From positions 1,718,501 to 1,782,500 of the forward strand of contig NZ_OU342399.1 in assembly GCF_910589745.1 (NCBI RefSeq): 64,000 nucleotides of DNA, in the 5' to 3' direction. Below the pieces are notes generated by a model. It was given only the letters and a program-made list of their open reading frames with translations, was not told where the DNA came from and searched no databases. Made by a program: the position numbers and the translations under genes. Positions 8,847-17,349 of this stretch are shown piece after piece. Source of the stretch: Candidatus Arcticimaribacter forsetii (GTDB lineage: Bacteria > Bacteroidota > Bacteroidia > Flavobacteriales > Flavobacteriaceae). Each line of letters starts with the position of its first letter. Position 1 is the first letter of the stretch.

Positions 8847-10103
8847 TTAAATATTAAATTCTTTTTTAATCTGTTCTATATAATCTAGTTTTTCCCAAGT
8901 AAATAATTCTACTTCTTGGGTAATTGTTCCGCTGTAAGGAGACTCGAAAGTTTTAGTTACTTTTTTTGGCTCTCTTCCCATATGTCCATAAGCAGCGGTT
9001 TCTGAGTAAATGGGTGTTCGTAATTTTAATCGTTTTTCAATCCCAAAAGGAGTTAAGTCAAATAATGAAATAATTTTATTTGCAATTTCTCCATCAGTAA
9101 AATCAACTTTTGATTTTCCGTAGGTGTTAACAGCGATTGATGTAGGCTCAGCTACTCCAATTGCATAACTCAATTGAACTAAAACTTCGTCAGTTATCCC
9201 TGCAGCTACAAGATTCTTTGCAATATGTCTAGAAGCATAAGCTGCACTTCGATCTACTTTACTTGGATCTTTACCGCTAAAAGCTCCGCCTCCGTGACCT
9301 CCCTTTCCACCGTAAGTATCGACAATAATCTTACGTCCTGTTAATCCAGTATCTCCGTGTGGACCTCCAATTACAAATTTACCTGTTGGGTTTATATGAT
9401 ACGTTATCTTATCATCAAATAGACGTTGAATTCGCTCTGGCAATTGACTCTTTACTCTCGGAATTAAAAGGGAAACAAGGTCACTTTTAATTTTAGCAAG
9501 CATAGCCTCATCATTAGAATCAAACTGATCATGCTGGGTTGAGATTACGATCGTATCTATTCTAATCGGAACTCCATCCTCGTTATATTCTAATGTAACT
9601 TGAGATTTTGCATCTGGGCGTAAATAGTTAATTTCTTTATTTTCTCTTCTTAAAGCAGCTAACTCAATTAAAAGCTTGTGTGAAAGATCGAGAGCTAACG
9701 GCATATAGTTATCCGTTTCATTTGAGGCATAACCAAACATGATTCCTTGATCTCCAGCACCCTGACGTTCTTTTACTTCACGATCTACTCCTTGATTTAT
9801 TTCTTTAGATTGTTCATGAATTAATGAAATAACTCCACAAGAATCTCCACTAAATTGATATTCGCCTTTTGTGTAGCCTATTCCATTAATAGTGTCTCGC
9901 GTAATTTTTTGAACGTCTAAATAGGTCTGACTTTTAACTTCTCCTGCTAGAACTGCTTGTCCAGTTGTAACAAGAGTTTCACAGGCTACTTTACTTTCCG
10001 GGTCAAAAGCTAAAAAGTTATCAACGAGAGCATCACTGATTTGATCAGCCACTTTATCTGGATGGCCTTCACTTACTGATTCTGATGTAAAAAAATATGA
10101 CAT
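8847..10103 (-). CDS. metK: S-adenosylmethionine synthetase MetK
   Basis: MetK forms SAM from methionine and ATP and is the first gene of the minus-strand operon. The 418 residues carry the family signatures: FTSESVSEGHPDKVADQISD near the N-terminus (methionine/ATP site), GAGDQGIMFGYA (about 115-126), the glycine-rich GGKGGHGGGAFSGKDPSKVDRS loop (about 263-284) and VGVAEPTS-like AIGVAEPTSI near residue 313. The ATG at 10101-10103 lies just 5 nt after the 3' arm of a hairpin in the leader RNA. The product SAM is therefore expected to repress translation of its own gene through the riboswitch upstream. Placing metK first makes it the most directly controlled gene. Confidence 0.97.
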   Translation of the reverse strand: MSYFFTSESVSEGHPDKVADQISDALVDNFLAFDPESKVACETLVTTGQAVLAGEVKSQTYLDVQKITRDTINGIGYTKGEYQFSGDSCGVISLIHEQSKEINQGVDREVKERQGAGDQGIMFGYASNETDNYMPLALDLSHKLLIELAALRRENKEINYLRPDAKSQVTLEYNEDGVPIRIDTIVISTQHDQFDSNDEAMLAKIKSDLVSLLIPRVKSQLPERIQRLFDDKITYHINPTGKFVIGGPHGDTGLTGRKIIVDTYGGKGGHGGGAFSGKDPSKVDRSAAYASRHIAKNLVAAGITDEVLVQLSYAIGVAEPTSIAVNTYGKSKVDFTDGEIANKIISLFDLTPFGIEKRLKLRTPIYSETAAYGHMGREPKKVTKTFESPYSGTITQEVELFTWEKLDYIEQIKKEFNI

Positions 10104-10108
10104 TTAAG

Positions 10109-10205
10109 GTTGCTTTCTGGAAGGATTTGAAGATTACTTCTTTTAAAGCAACACTGGTTTAGCATTTTTTTTATGAGGGTTGCAATCAGTCAAATCCTTC
10201 CTCAG
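10109..10205 (-). ncRNA. SAM-II riboswitch (aptamer 10152-10205 plus expression platform 10109-10152)
   Basis: Read on the minus strand, the metK leader contains the conserved SAM-II core. The P1 arms UGAGG (10200-10204) and CCUCA (10174-10178) pair perfectly. They enclose GAUUUGACUGAUUGCA and are followed by AAAUGCUAAACCAG. The pseudoknot is supported by ACUG (10187-10190) with CAGU (10153-10156) and GCA (10181-10183) with UGC (10162-10164). SAM-II is known from Alphaproteobacteria and marine Bacteroidetes in front of met genes. Downstream, GUUGCUUU (10145-10152) can pair with AAAGCAAC (10109-10116), ending 5 nt before the metK AUG. UCAAAUCCUUCC (10119-10130) is perfectly complementary to aptamer bases 10190-10201. 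I infer a switch in which SAM favours the start-proximal hairpin and lack of SAM favours the competing helix. Confidence 0.85.
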
Positions 10206-10215
10206 TTATTTGATA

Positions 10216-10246
10216 CAAAGGTAATTCATAAAAATTAAAAACAAAA
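10216..10246 (-). promoter_or_regulatory. Bacteroidetes-type promoter of the methionine operon
   Basis: On the minus strand a -7 element TACCTTTG (10216-10223, matching TAnnTTTG) follows a TTTTG -33 element (10242-10246) by about 18 nt. Transcription should start near 10210, just before the P1 helix of the SAM-II aptamer, so the transcript would begin with the riboswitch. Confidence 0.65.
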
Positions 10247-10358
10247 TCCATATGAATAATTTTTTTTTAATTCTTTTGATAGTACATTTATGGGGACAAT
10301 CACCAATGATTTACATTCTAAACAATGTATGTATATCTGTAATTTTAATTAAATAATT

Positions 10359-10970
10359 ATGCACATAGCTATAGCCGGCAATATAGGAGCAGGAAAAACA
10401 AGTCTTACAGATTTATTATCAAAACATTATAAATGGCAAGGTCATTTTGAAGAGGTTGTTGAAAACCCCTATTTAGATGATTTTTATCATCAAATGGAAC
10501 GTTGGTCATTTAACCTTCAAATTTATTTCTTAAATAGTAGGTTCGGACAACTCATAGAAATACAAAAAAGCGGAAAAAATGTAATTCAAGACCGAAGTAT
10601 TTATGAAGATGCTCACATTTTTGCACCAAATCTTCATGCTATGGGCTTATTGTCTCAGCGAGATTACCAGAACTACAAATCTTTATTTGAATTAATGGAA
10701 GGCATGGTAACAGGACCAGATTTAATGATCTACTTAAGATCCAGCATACCAAACTTAGTTAACAACATTCACAAAAGAGGGAGAGAATTTGAGAACTCAA
10801 TAAGCATCGATTATTTAAGCCGATTGAACGAACGTTATGAAGCTTGGATTCATAATTATGATAAAGGGAACTTATTAATTATTGATGTTGATGAATTGAA
10901 TTTCGTTGATAAGCCTGAAGATATTGAAAAAATAATTGAAAAAATTGACTCTGAAATTAAAGGGTTATAA
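10359..10970 (+). CDS. Deoxynucleoside kinase (dNK/dGK-dAK family)
   Basis: This 203-residue P-loop kinase phosphorylates deoxynucleosides for nucleotide salvage. The Walker A motif GNIGAGKT is at residues 7-14. The catalytic glutamate region follows as FEEVVENPYLDDFY (about 30-43), and the DRS motif QDRSIYEDAHIFA lies near residue 88. The lid-like arginine segment KRGREFE (about 139-145) and DYLSRLNERYEAW are also typical. It is divergent from metK across a 255-nt region that is occupied mainly by the metK leader, and it ends 14 nt from convergent hppA. Base specificity (dA, dG or broad) cannot be set from the sequence. Confidence 0.92.
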   Translation: MHIAIAGNIGAGKTSLTDLLSKHYKWQGHFEEVVENPYLDDFYHQMERWSFNLQIYFLNSRFGQLIEIQKSGKNVIQDRSIYEDAHIFAPNLHAMGLLSQRDYQNYKSLFELMEGMVTGPDLMIYLRSSIPNLVNNIHKRGREFENSISIDYLSRLNERYEAWIHNYDKGNLLIIDVDELNFVDKPEDIEKIIEKIDSEIKGL

Positions 10971-10984
10971 TTAAATAAGCTCAG

Positions 10985-13354
10985 TTAATGCTCAATGTGT
11001 AATTTAACCTCTTTGATTTCTGCAATAGAAGCTTGAATTTCTTCTTCAGTTCCCTCTATCACTTTTGTTTCAACTTTTACCTCACCACCTTCAGTTGTTG
11101 TTGTTGTAATTGTAGCTTCCATTTGATCGGACTCAGTAGATTGAACTTCAACACGAATCTCTTTTTTAATCTGATCTTCTTTTACTACAGATTCTGAAGT
11201 ATGTCCATCTAGATTTAAAGTTGGTGCTATAACTAAACTCACTAAACAAGTAAGCTTGATTAAGATATTCATAGAAGGTCCAGAAGTATCTTTAAATGGA
11301 TCTCCAACTGTATCTCCAGTTACTGCTGCTTTGTAAGCTTCAGATCCTTTGTAAGTCATTTCGCCTTTGATTTCAACTCCAGCTTCAAATGATTTCTTAG
11401 CGTTGTCCCATGCTCCACCTGCATTATTTTGGAAGATTGCCCACATTACTCCACTAACACAGACCCCGGCCATATAACCTCCTAAAGGTTCAGCTCCGAA
11501 TATAAATCCAATAATTATTGGTGTCACTATTGTAAGTAAACCTGGGAGTATCATTTCTTTTAGAGCAGCTTTTGTAGATATAGCTACACATTTAGCATAT
11601 TCTGGAGTTCCAGTACCTTCCATAATTCCAGGAATTTCTCTAAACTGCCTTCTGACCTCTTCAACCATTTCCATGGCAGCTTTACCTACCGACTCCATTG
11701 CTAAAGCAGAAAATACAACCGGTATCATCCCCCCAACAAATAGCATTGCTAAAACGTCCGCTTTGAAAATGTTAATCCCATCAATTCCGGTAAAAGTAAC
11801 ATAAGCAGCGAATAAAGCTAAAGCGGTTAAGGCAGCTGAAGCAATAGCAAATCCTTTTCCGACTGCAGCTGTAGTATTTCCAACTGAATCAAGTACATCC
11901 GTACGTTCTCTAACTTCTGGATCTAATTCACTCATTTCTGCTACACCTCCTGCGTTATCTGCAATTGGTCCAAATGCATCGATTGCTAATTGCATCGCTG
12001 TTGTAGCCATCATTGCAGAGGCAGCCAATGCTACTCCATAAAATCCAGCCAGCTCATAGGAACCATAAATTGCCGCAGCAAATAAAATAACAGATAAGAA
12101 TGTAGATTTCATTCCGACAGCAAGACCTGCGATTATATTAGTCGCTGCTCCAGTTGAGCTGTTTTCAACGATATCTAAAACAGGTTTTTTACCTAGACTT
12201 GTATAATAAGCTGTTACCATAGAAATAAGTGCCCCAACTGCAAGTCCAATACAAGATGCCCAAAATACATTTAGGGAGGAAATAGATTTGTAACCATCTC
12301 CAAAAAATTTCATATTCATAGTTTCAGGCAACATCCAAATAATCAAGAAATAACTTGCAACAAGAGTGATTAAAATAGCAACCCAATTCCCTATATCTAA
12401 AGCTTTTTGAACTTGAGATTCTTTTGCATCGTTAGAAGAAATTTTAATAAAGAAAGTACCTACTATAGATGCTAAAATCCCTACTCCTGCAATGACAACA
12501 GGCAGTAAAATTGGCCCCATATTGTTAAATACATCCGTATACTGTCCATTTAAAGACATATCTCGTACAAGATAGTTACCAAGTACCATTGCAGCTAATA
12601 CTGTTGCAACATAAGAACCAAATAAATCAGCCCCCATTCCGGCAACGTCTCCAACATTATCTCCAACATTATCCGCGATTGTAGCTGGATTACGAGGATC
12701 ATCTTCAGGAATACCTGCTTCTACTTTACCTACTAAATCAGCACCAACATCAGCTGCTTTAGTGTATATACCTCCTCCAACTCGAGCAAATAATGCAATT
12801 GATTCAGCTCCTAAAGAAAAACCTGCTAGGGTTTCTAAAACAATAGTCATGTCATTGTAAAAAGAATCACTTTGTCCAACGAACTGACTAACTAAGAACA
12901 TAAACAACAACGTAAGACCTAAGACTGCAAGTCCTGCAACACCTAATCCCATTACTGTACCTCCACCAAAAGCTACTTTTAGTGCTTTGGGTAAACTTGT
13001 TTTTGCTGCTTCTGCTGTTCTTGCATTGGCGTCCGTAGCGATTCTCATTCCTATATTCCCAGCAAGTCCAGAAAAGAAAGCTCCAAAAACAAATGCAGGT
13101 ACAATCATCCAACTTGTTGTGTCAACTAAAACTGAAATACCAAAAAGTGCTACTGATGCTATAACGACAAAGATAAATAACAATCGATATTCAGCATTTA
13201 GGAAAGCAAGCGCTCCCTCTTTAATAGCTTTTGAAATTTCTTGCATTTTTTCATTACCGGCAGATTGTTTTTTTACCCAACTTGCTCTTACAAACATGTA
13301 TGCTAATCCTAATACAGAAAGGACTAGAGGTATATATATAACATTTTGTTCCAT
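10985..13354 (-). CDS. hppA: Membrane-bound ion-translocating pyrophosphatase HppA
   Basis: HppA is an integral-membrane pyrophosphatase that couples PPi hydrolysis to H+ or Na+ pumping across the inner membrane. The 789 residues show many hydrophobic helices and the catalytic motifs DVGADLVGKVE (about 202), DDPRNPATIADNVGDNVGD (about 218-236) and DAFGPIADNAGG (about 464). The sequence GNTTAAVGKG carries alanine where K+-independent enzymes have lysine, so it should be the K+-dependent type. After the last membrane helix (SLVIAPTL) there is an unusual hydrophilic tail of about 70 residues rich in E, K, T and V. It follows pdhB by 39 nt on the same strand and converges on the deoxynucleoside kinase gene. 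The coupling ion is unresolved. Confidence 0.95.
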   Translation of the reverse strand: MEQNVIYIPLVLSVLGLAYMFVRASWVKKQSAGNEKMQEISKAIKEGALAFLNAEYRLLFIFVVIASVALFGISVLVDTTSWMIVPAFVFGAFFSGLAGNIGMRIATDANARTAEAAKTSLPKALKVAFGGGTVMGLGVAGLAVLGLTLLFMFLVSQFVGQSDSFYNDMTIVLETLAGFSLGAESIALFARVGGGIYTKAADVGADLVGKVEAGIPEDDPRNPATIADNVGDNVGDVAGMGADLFGSYVATVLAAMVLGNYLVRDMSLNGQYTDVFNNMGPILLPVVIAGVGILASIVGTFFIKISSNDAKESQVQKALDIGNWVAILITLVASYFLIIWMLPETMNMKFFGDGYKSISSLNVFWASCIGLAVGALISMVTAYYTSLGKKPVLDIVENSSTGAATNIIAGLAVGMKSTFLSVILFAAAIYGSYELAGFYGVALAASAMMATTAMQLAIDAFGPIADNAGGVAEMSELDPEVRERTDVLDSVGNTTAAVGKGFAIASAALTALALFAAYVTFTGIDGINIFKADVLAMLFVGGMIPVVFSALAMESVGKAAMEMVEEVRRQFREIPGIMEGTGTPEYAKCVAISTKAALKEMILPGLLTIVTPIIIGFIFGAEPLGGYMAGVCVSGVMWAIFQNNAGGAWDNAKKSFEAGVEIKGEMTYKGSEAYKAAVTGDTVGDPFKDTSGPSMNILIKLTCLVSLVIAPTLNLDGHTSESVVKEDQIKKEIRVEVQSTESDQMEATITTTTTEGGEVKVETKVIEGTEEEIQASIAEIKEVKLHIEH

Positions 13355-13393
13355 AATATCTTTTTAATAATTGTTGTAGTAATCCGTACTATT

Positions 13394-14377
13394 TTATTTT
13401 TTAAAGTAAACTACTTTTTTGACAGCTGCAATTACATCCTCACTTCCAGGAAGCCATTCCTGAAATAACACAGGAGAAAAAGGTGCGGGTGTATCTGCAG
13501 TGTTTATTTTTTCAATAGGTGCGTCTAAATAATCAAATGCTTCATTTTGAACTTGATAGGTGATTTCAGTGGAAATATTTCCAAAAGGCCAAGCTTCTTC
13601 AAGAATAACTAATCTATTCGTCTTTTTAACAGACGTTAAAATCGCATCAATATCCAAAGGTCTAACAGTTCTTAAATCAATAATCTCACAAGAGATGCCT
13701 TCTTTTTCAAGAGCATCTGCAGCAATGTATGCTTCTTTGATTATCTTTCCGAAAGAAACAATGGTTACGTCATCTCCTTTTCTTTTAATATCGGCAACTC
13801 CAATTGGAAGGATATACTCTTCTTCAGGAACCTCACCTTTATCTCCATACATCTGCTCAGATTCCATAAAAATTACTGGATCATCATCTCTAATTGCTGC
13901 CTTTAAAAGACCTTTAGCGTCGTATGGATTTGAAGGTACAATAACTTTCAACCCAGGGCAGTTTGCATACCAGCTTTCAAAAGCTTGCGAATGTGTAGCT
14001 GCAAGTTGTCCAGCAGAAGCAGTTGGCCCCCTAAACACAATAGGACAAGGAAACTGACCGCCTGACATTTGACGAATTTTTGCTGCATTATTTATAATTT
14101 GATCAATTCCAACAAGCGCGAAGTTAAAAGTCATGAACTCAATAATTGGTCTATTACCAGTCATTGTAGATCCTACACCAATTCCAGCAAAACCTAATTC
14201 AGAAATTGGAGTATCAATAACTCTTTTTTCACCAAACTCATCTAACATTCCCTTAGATGCTTTATATGCTCCATTGTACTCTGCTACTTCCTCACCCATT
14301 AAATAAATGGATTCGTCTTTACGCATTTCCTCGCTCATCGCCTCACAAATAGCTTGTCTAAACTGTAATACTTTCAT
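13394..14377 (-). CDS. pdhB: Pyruvate dehydrogenase E1 component, beta subunit
   Basis: This is the 327-residue beta subunit of an alpha2-beta2 thiamine-diphosphate dehydrogenase E1. It has the start RQAICEAMSEEMRKDE, the conserved VAEYNGAYKASKGML (about 31-45), FGEKRVIDTPISELGFAG (about 49-66), EFMTFNFA (about 80) and the C-terminal transketolase block RLVILEEAWPFG (about 265). The ThDP-contacting glutamate in the ISE segment (E61) is kept. No alpha subunit or E2/E3 gene lies beside it, which is common in Flavobacteriia. Pyruvate rather than branched-chain oxo acids is inferred from overall similarity and not proven. A TAnnTTTG promoter element lies about 33 nt upstream of the start. Confidence 0.9.
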   Translation of the reverse strand: MKVLQFRQAICEAMSEEMRKDESIYLMGEEVAEYNGAYKASKGMLDEFGEKRVIDTPISELGFAGIGVGSTMTGNRPIIEFMTFNFALVGIDQIINNAAKIRQMSGGQFPCPIVFRGPTASAGQLAATHSQAFESWYANCPGLKVIVPSNPYDAKGLLKAAIRDDDPVIFMESEQMYGDKGEVPEEEYILPIGVADIKRKGDDVTIVSFGKIIKEAYIAADALEKEGISCEIIDLRTVRPLDIDAILTSVKKTNRLVILEEAWPFGNISTEITYQVQNEAFDYLDAPIEKINTADTPAPFSPVLFQEWLPGSEDVIAAVKKVVYFKK

Positions 14378-14409
14378 AGAATTTATTTCTAGTTTTTTTT
14401 ATAGGTGCG

Positions 14410-14440
14410 CAAATTTAAGTTTTTTAAATGTATATAAAAA
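14410..14440 (-). promoter_or_regulatory. Promoter of pdhB
   Basis: The minus strand reads TAAATTTGC at 14410-14417 (-7 element TAnnTTTG). A TTTT tract 19 nt further upstream (14437-14440) may stand in for the -33 TTTG. Confidence 0.5.
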
Positions 14441-14536
14441 ACCTAAAACACAGAGAAATTGCTAATTGAAATGAAAATAAGGAAAAATAATGTGAATATT
14501 TTAAAAAAGGATTAATTTCACGTCGTAAATGATGTT

Positions 14537-15148
14537 ATGGATTTGATTAAACTTGAAATTATTGGAGTATCATACACTCAAGCTCAAACTGGGGCTTATG
14601 CCTTGATTTTAAAGGAAAGTGATGGGAATAGAAAATTACCAATAGTGATTGGAGGGTACGAAGCTGAAGCAATTACAGTGGGTCTCGAAAACGATATCGT
14701 TCCACCCCGACCATCAACCCATGATTTATTCATTAACCTGATGGAACGATTTGAAATATCTATCAAACAAGTAATTATACATAAACTTGTTGACGGGGTC
14801 TTTTTTTCAAGCTTAATTTGTGATAGAAACGAAATTGAAGAAATTATAGATGCCCGTACTTCTGACTCTATTGCGTTAGCCATCCGATTTAATGCTCCTG
14901 TTTTTACCTATGAGAACATTATGTCAAAAGCAAGTTACTCTGACGACATAAGAGTTAGTAAATCTGAACAAGAAGATAAAAACTGGATTAAAAATTTCAT
15001 TGACGAAAAAGATTCAAAAAACAAGGAGGTTCAAAATTTAACCAAACTTTCTACAAAAGATCTTCATGCCATGCTCAACAAACTTGTCAAAGCTGAAAGT
15101 TACGAGGCTGCAGCAAAAATAAGAGATGAACTCTCGAGAAGAAAATAA
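14537..15148 (+). CDS. Bifunctional nuclease (BFN/DUF151) family protein with C-terminal UVR motif
   Basis: The first 130 or so residues match the bifunctional nuclease family. They have a start of the type LIKLEIIGVSYTQAQTGAYALIL, then LPIVIGGYEAEAI (about 34-46), RPSTHDLF (about 58-65) and the strongly conserved DARTSDSIALAIRFNAPVF block (about 105-123). The C-terminus (about 165-203) carries a UvrB/UvrC-like helical pair (LNKLVKAESYEAAAKIRDEL), which is common in Bacteroidetes members. Plant and bacterial members have been reported with RNase/DNase activity, but the cellular role here is unknown. It has no signal peptide. It is transcribed towards thyA, with a 97-nt gap that contains the thyA promoter. 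Confidence 0.85.
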   Translation: MDLIKLEIIGVSYTQAQTGAYALILKESDGNRKLPIVIGGYEAEAITVGLENDIVPPRPSTHDLFINLMERFEISIKQVIIHKLVDGVFFSSLICDRNEIEEIIDARTSDSIALAIRFNAPVFTYENIMSKASYSDDIRVSKSEQEDKNWIKNFIDEKDSKNKEVQNLTKLSTKDLHAMLNKLVKAESYEAAAKIRDELSRRK

Positions 15149-15220
15149 CTAAGTTTAGTTGTTAACGGATAATTTTAATAACTATTCCCAAACCGACTTT
15201 TTTCCGGAAAAATAAAAATA

Positions 15221-15228
15221 TACATTTG
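15221..15228 (+). promoter_or_regulatory. Promoter -7 element of thyA
   Basis: TACATTTG fits TAnnTTTG and ends 17 nt before the thyA ATG. The matching -33 position holds only TTTT, within the A/T-flanked palindrome TTTTTCCGGAAAAA (15199-15212). Confidence 0.5.
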
Positions 15229-15245
15229 ATTATAATATTTTATAA

Positions 15246-16070
15246 ATGCAACAATATTTAGACCTAATTCGACACATTCAAGCAGAGGGAGTTGAAAAAA
15301 CAGATCGAACTGGAACTGGAACAAAGAGTGTTTTTGGATATCAAATGCGTTTTGATCTTTCGAAAGGATTCCCAATGGTAACCACAAAAAAACTCCACTT
15401 AAAATCTATAATTCATGAATTATTATGGTTTTTAAAAGGAGATACCAACATAGGGTACCTCCAAGAAAACGGTGTTAGAATTTGGAATGAGTGGGCAGAT
15501 GAAAAAGGAAACCTAGGTCCTGTTTATGGATACCAGTGGAGAAACTGGAATGGCGAGGAAATAGATCAGATAAAAGATATTATTCACACCTTAAAAACAA
15601 CTCCGGATAGTCGAAGAATGTTGGTTTCTGCATGGAACCCGAGTGTTTTGCCTGATACATCAAAGAGTTTCTCGGAAAATGTTGCAAACAACAAAGCTGC
15701 TCTTCCTCCCTGTCATGCCTTCTTTCAGTTTTACGTTGCCGACGGAAAACTTTCATGTCAGTTATACCAAAGAAGTGCAGACGTGTTTTTGGGAGTCCCT
15801 TTCAACATAGCTTCTTACGCATTACTAACACTAATGATGGCTCAAGTTTGCGGTCTTAAAGCAGGTGATTTTGTTCATACTTTTGGTGATGCACACATTT
15901 ATTCAAATCATGAAGAACAGATTAAACTTCAATTATCTAGAAAACCTAAGAAGTTACCTACAATTAAAATTAATCCTGAAATAAAAGATATTTTTGAATT
16001 CACCTTTGATGATTTTGAACTTATAGATTACGATCCCTTTCCATTAATAAAAGGAGCTGTTGCTATTTAA
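15246..16070 (+). CDS. thyA: Thymidylate synthase ThyA
   Basis: ThyA methylates dUMP to dTMP using methylene-THF and yields dihydrofolate, which the nearby folA product recycles. The 274 residues include the phosphate-binding R21 (DRTGTGT), WFLKGDTN (61-68), [10 protein letters not shown] (94-103), nucleophile C156 in [30 protein letters not shown] (about 176-194) and the C-terminal [14 protein letters not shown]. Compared with E. coli ThyA there is an insertion of roughly 13 residues just before the catalytic cysteine ([14 protein letters not shown]), as seen in other Bacteroidetes. Its last 8 nt overlap the convergent aminotransferase gene. Confidence 0.97.
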   Translation: MQQYLDLIRHIQAEGVEKTDRTGTGTKSVFGYQMRFDLSKGFPMVTTKKLHLKSIIHELLWFLKGDTNIGYLQENGVRIWNEWADEKGNLGPVYGYQWRNWNGEEIDQIKDIIHTLKTTPDSRRMLVSAWNPSVLPDTSKSFSENVANNKAALPPCHAFFQFYVADGKLSCQLYQRSADVFLGVPFNIASYALLTLMMAQVCGLKAGDFVHTFGDAHIYSNHEEQIKLQLSRKPKKLPTIKINPEIKDIFEFTFDDFELIDYDPFPLIKGAVAI

Positions 16071-17100
16071 CTGCTTTGTCTAAAACTTGGAGAAAAAAAT
16101 CTACTTCTGCTTTAGTGTTATAAAAGTGAACTGCAATTCTAACTCCTGATCCACGTTGAATACAACGAATGTTATTCTTTTTTAGAATTTCAAATAATGC
16201 TTTGTTTACTTTAATTGTAAAAATTGTTGAATGTTTTTTTCTTTCAGAAATAAAATCCTCTAATAGATTTCTTTTTTTAAGCGCCTCAAATAAATAATTG
16301 CCTAATTCTTTATTTTTCTGAAAAACAACATCAAGATCATAAGACATTAATTCTTCGACAGCAAAACCTAATGAACCCATTGCGATTGGAGCCCTATGAC
16401 CCCGATCTAAAAGATTAAACACATCAATAGCACTAATTTTTAACCTATTCAGAAGTGATTTTTTCAAACACAAAAAACCATTTCCATGCCCTGCTAACAA
16501 CCATTTGTATCCACTTACAAATATTCCATCAATAAGACTTCTATTAAAATCAAATGGCTGGTTTCCAATATACTGGGTGCCATCAACCAGGATTATTAAT
16601 TCCGGAAATTCATTTTTAATTTCTTCAATAAAATTCATATCAAACAAAAGACCTGAATTATACTGGACTGCACTAAAAAGTAAAACTTGATACGGACGGT
16701 TTCTTAATTCTTCTAAAACAGATGACTCCAAGGTGCTACTCATCGAAACTTCCGAAAATTTAAATTGATGATCTGTTACCATTTCTGTAATAGAAGGGTA
16801 ATCATCATTAATTAATAGAAAATGATAGTCTTTTGGGATTTTCAACAAAAAAGCTTCTAATCCAGCAGAACAACTTGTCGATAAAAAAATATTTTCCTCT
16901 TCTGTTCGCATCAATTTCGAAAGCTGATGCACCGCATTCTTTTCAATATTAATGGCTTGTTCACTTTTAAAATAATCCCCTTTAGCAACAAAATCAAGGT
17001 CTGATTCTGTTCTCCATTGCAGTAAACGTTCAGAATACAAACCACAGTATGCTGTGTTAAGATAAGTACAGTTTTCAAGTGTAGGGTAATTACTTTTCAT
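16063..17100 (-). CDS. Class V aminotransferase (cysteine desulfurase/kynureninase-like fold)
   Basis: This 345-residue PLP enzyme has fold-type I class V features: [11 protein letters not shown] near residue 13, a [12 protein letters not shown] segment with the cofactor aspartate D173, and the PLP lysine K199 in the signature [15 protein letters not shown]. The active-site loop cysteine of true cysteine desulfurases is not obvious, so a desulfurase role is doubtful; many such flavobacterial proteins remain uncharacterised. It sits alone on the minus strand between thyA (8-nt overlap, convergent) and folA (divergent). The substrate is unknown. Confidence 0.75.
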   Translation of the reverse strand: MKSNYPTLENCTYLNTAYCGLYSERLLQWRTESDLDFVAKGDYFKSEQAINIEKNAVHQLSKLMRTEEENIFLSTSCSAGLEAFLLKIPKDYHFLLINDDYPSITEMVTDHQFKFSEVSMSSTLESSVLEELRNRPYQVLLFSAVQYNSGLLFDMNFIEEIKNEFPELIILVDGTQYIGNQPFDFNRSLIDGIFVSGYKWLLAGHGNGFLCLKKSLLNRLKISAIDVFNLLDRGHRAPIAMGSLGFAVEELMSYDLDVVFQKNKELGNYLFEALKKRNLLEDFISERKKHSTIFTIKVNKALFEILKKNNIRCIQRGSGVRIAVHFYNTKAEVDFFLQVLDKAVK

Positions 17101-17185
17101 AAAGATTTTTATATTGATGAGAATTAGTATGTTTTGCTAATTAGTAAATATAACAAACTCCATTAGTTATATTTCAAAGGAAATC

Positions 17186-17216
17186 TTTGTTATTAAACAT
17201 ATTTTTACGGTCTTTG
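17186..17216 (+). promoter_or_regulatory. Possible promoter of the folA-fabD unit
   Basis: TTTG (17186-17189), a 19-nt spacer, then GGTCTTTG (17209-17216) match the spacing of Bacteroidetes promoters, but the TA of the -7 element is replaced by GG. Transcription would start near 17223. Confidence 0.35.
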
Positions 17217-17349
17217 TACTCGATTATGTTATTAAGTTTTACATCCTAAAGTTAGAAGAGAAAGTTTGAATAAATTAAAAGAAACAATTAAATCTCAGAA
17301 CGAACAGGTCTTATACGAAGAAGATAATGTTTCAAATAAAAGCTCAGAA

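Noticed and set aside
10312..10329. Inverted repeat TACATT-CTAAAC-AATGTA before the deoxynucleoside kinase gene
   Set aside because: Six-base A/T-rich arms are expected by chance in this composition; no second copy or regulator supports an operator.
12987..13367. 126-codon open frame opposite the N-terminal part of hppA
   Set aside because: Shadow of a strongly conserved gene; its translation is biased and shows no motif.
13560..14057. 165-codon open frame opposite pdhB
   Set aside because: Lies entirely antisense to an unmistakable E1-beta gene and has no recognisable protein features.
15198..15216. A 19-nt identical string containing TTTTTCCGGAAAAA at 15198-15216 and 33468-33486
   Set aside because: The second copy is inside a coding region and the string is mostly homopolymer runs around CCGG; coincidence is more likely than a repeat family.
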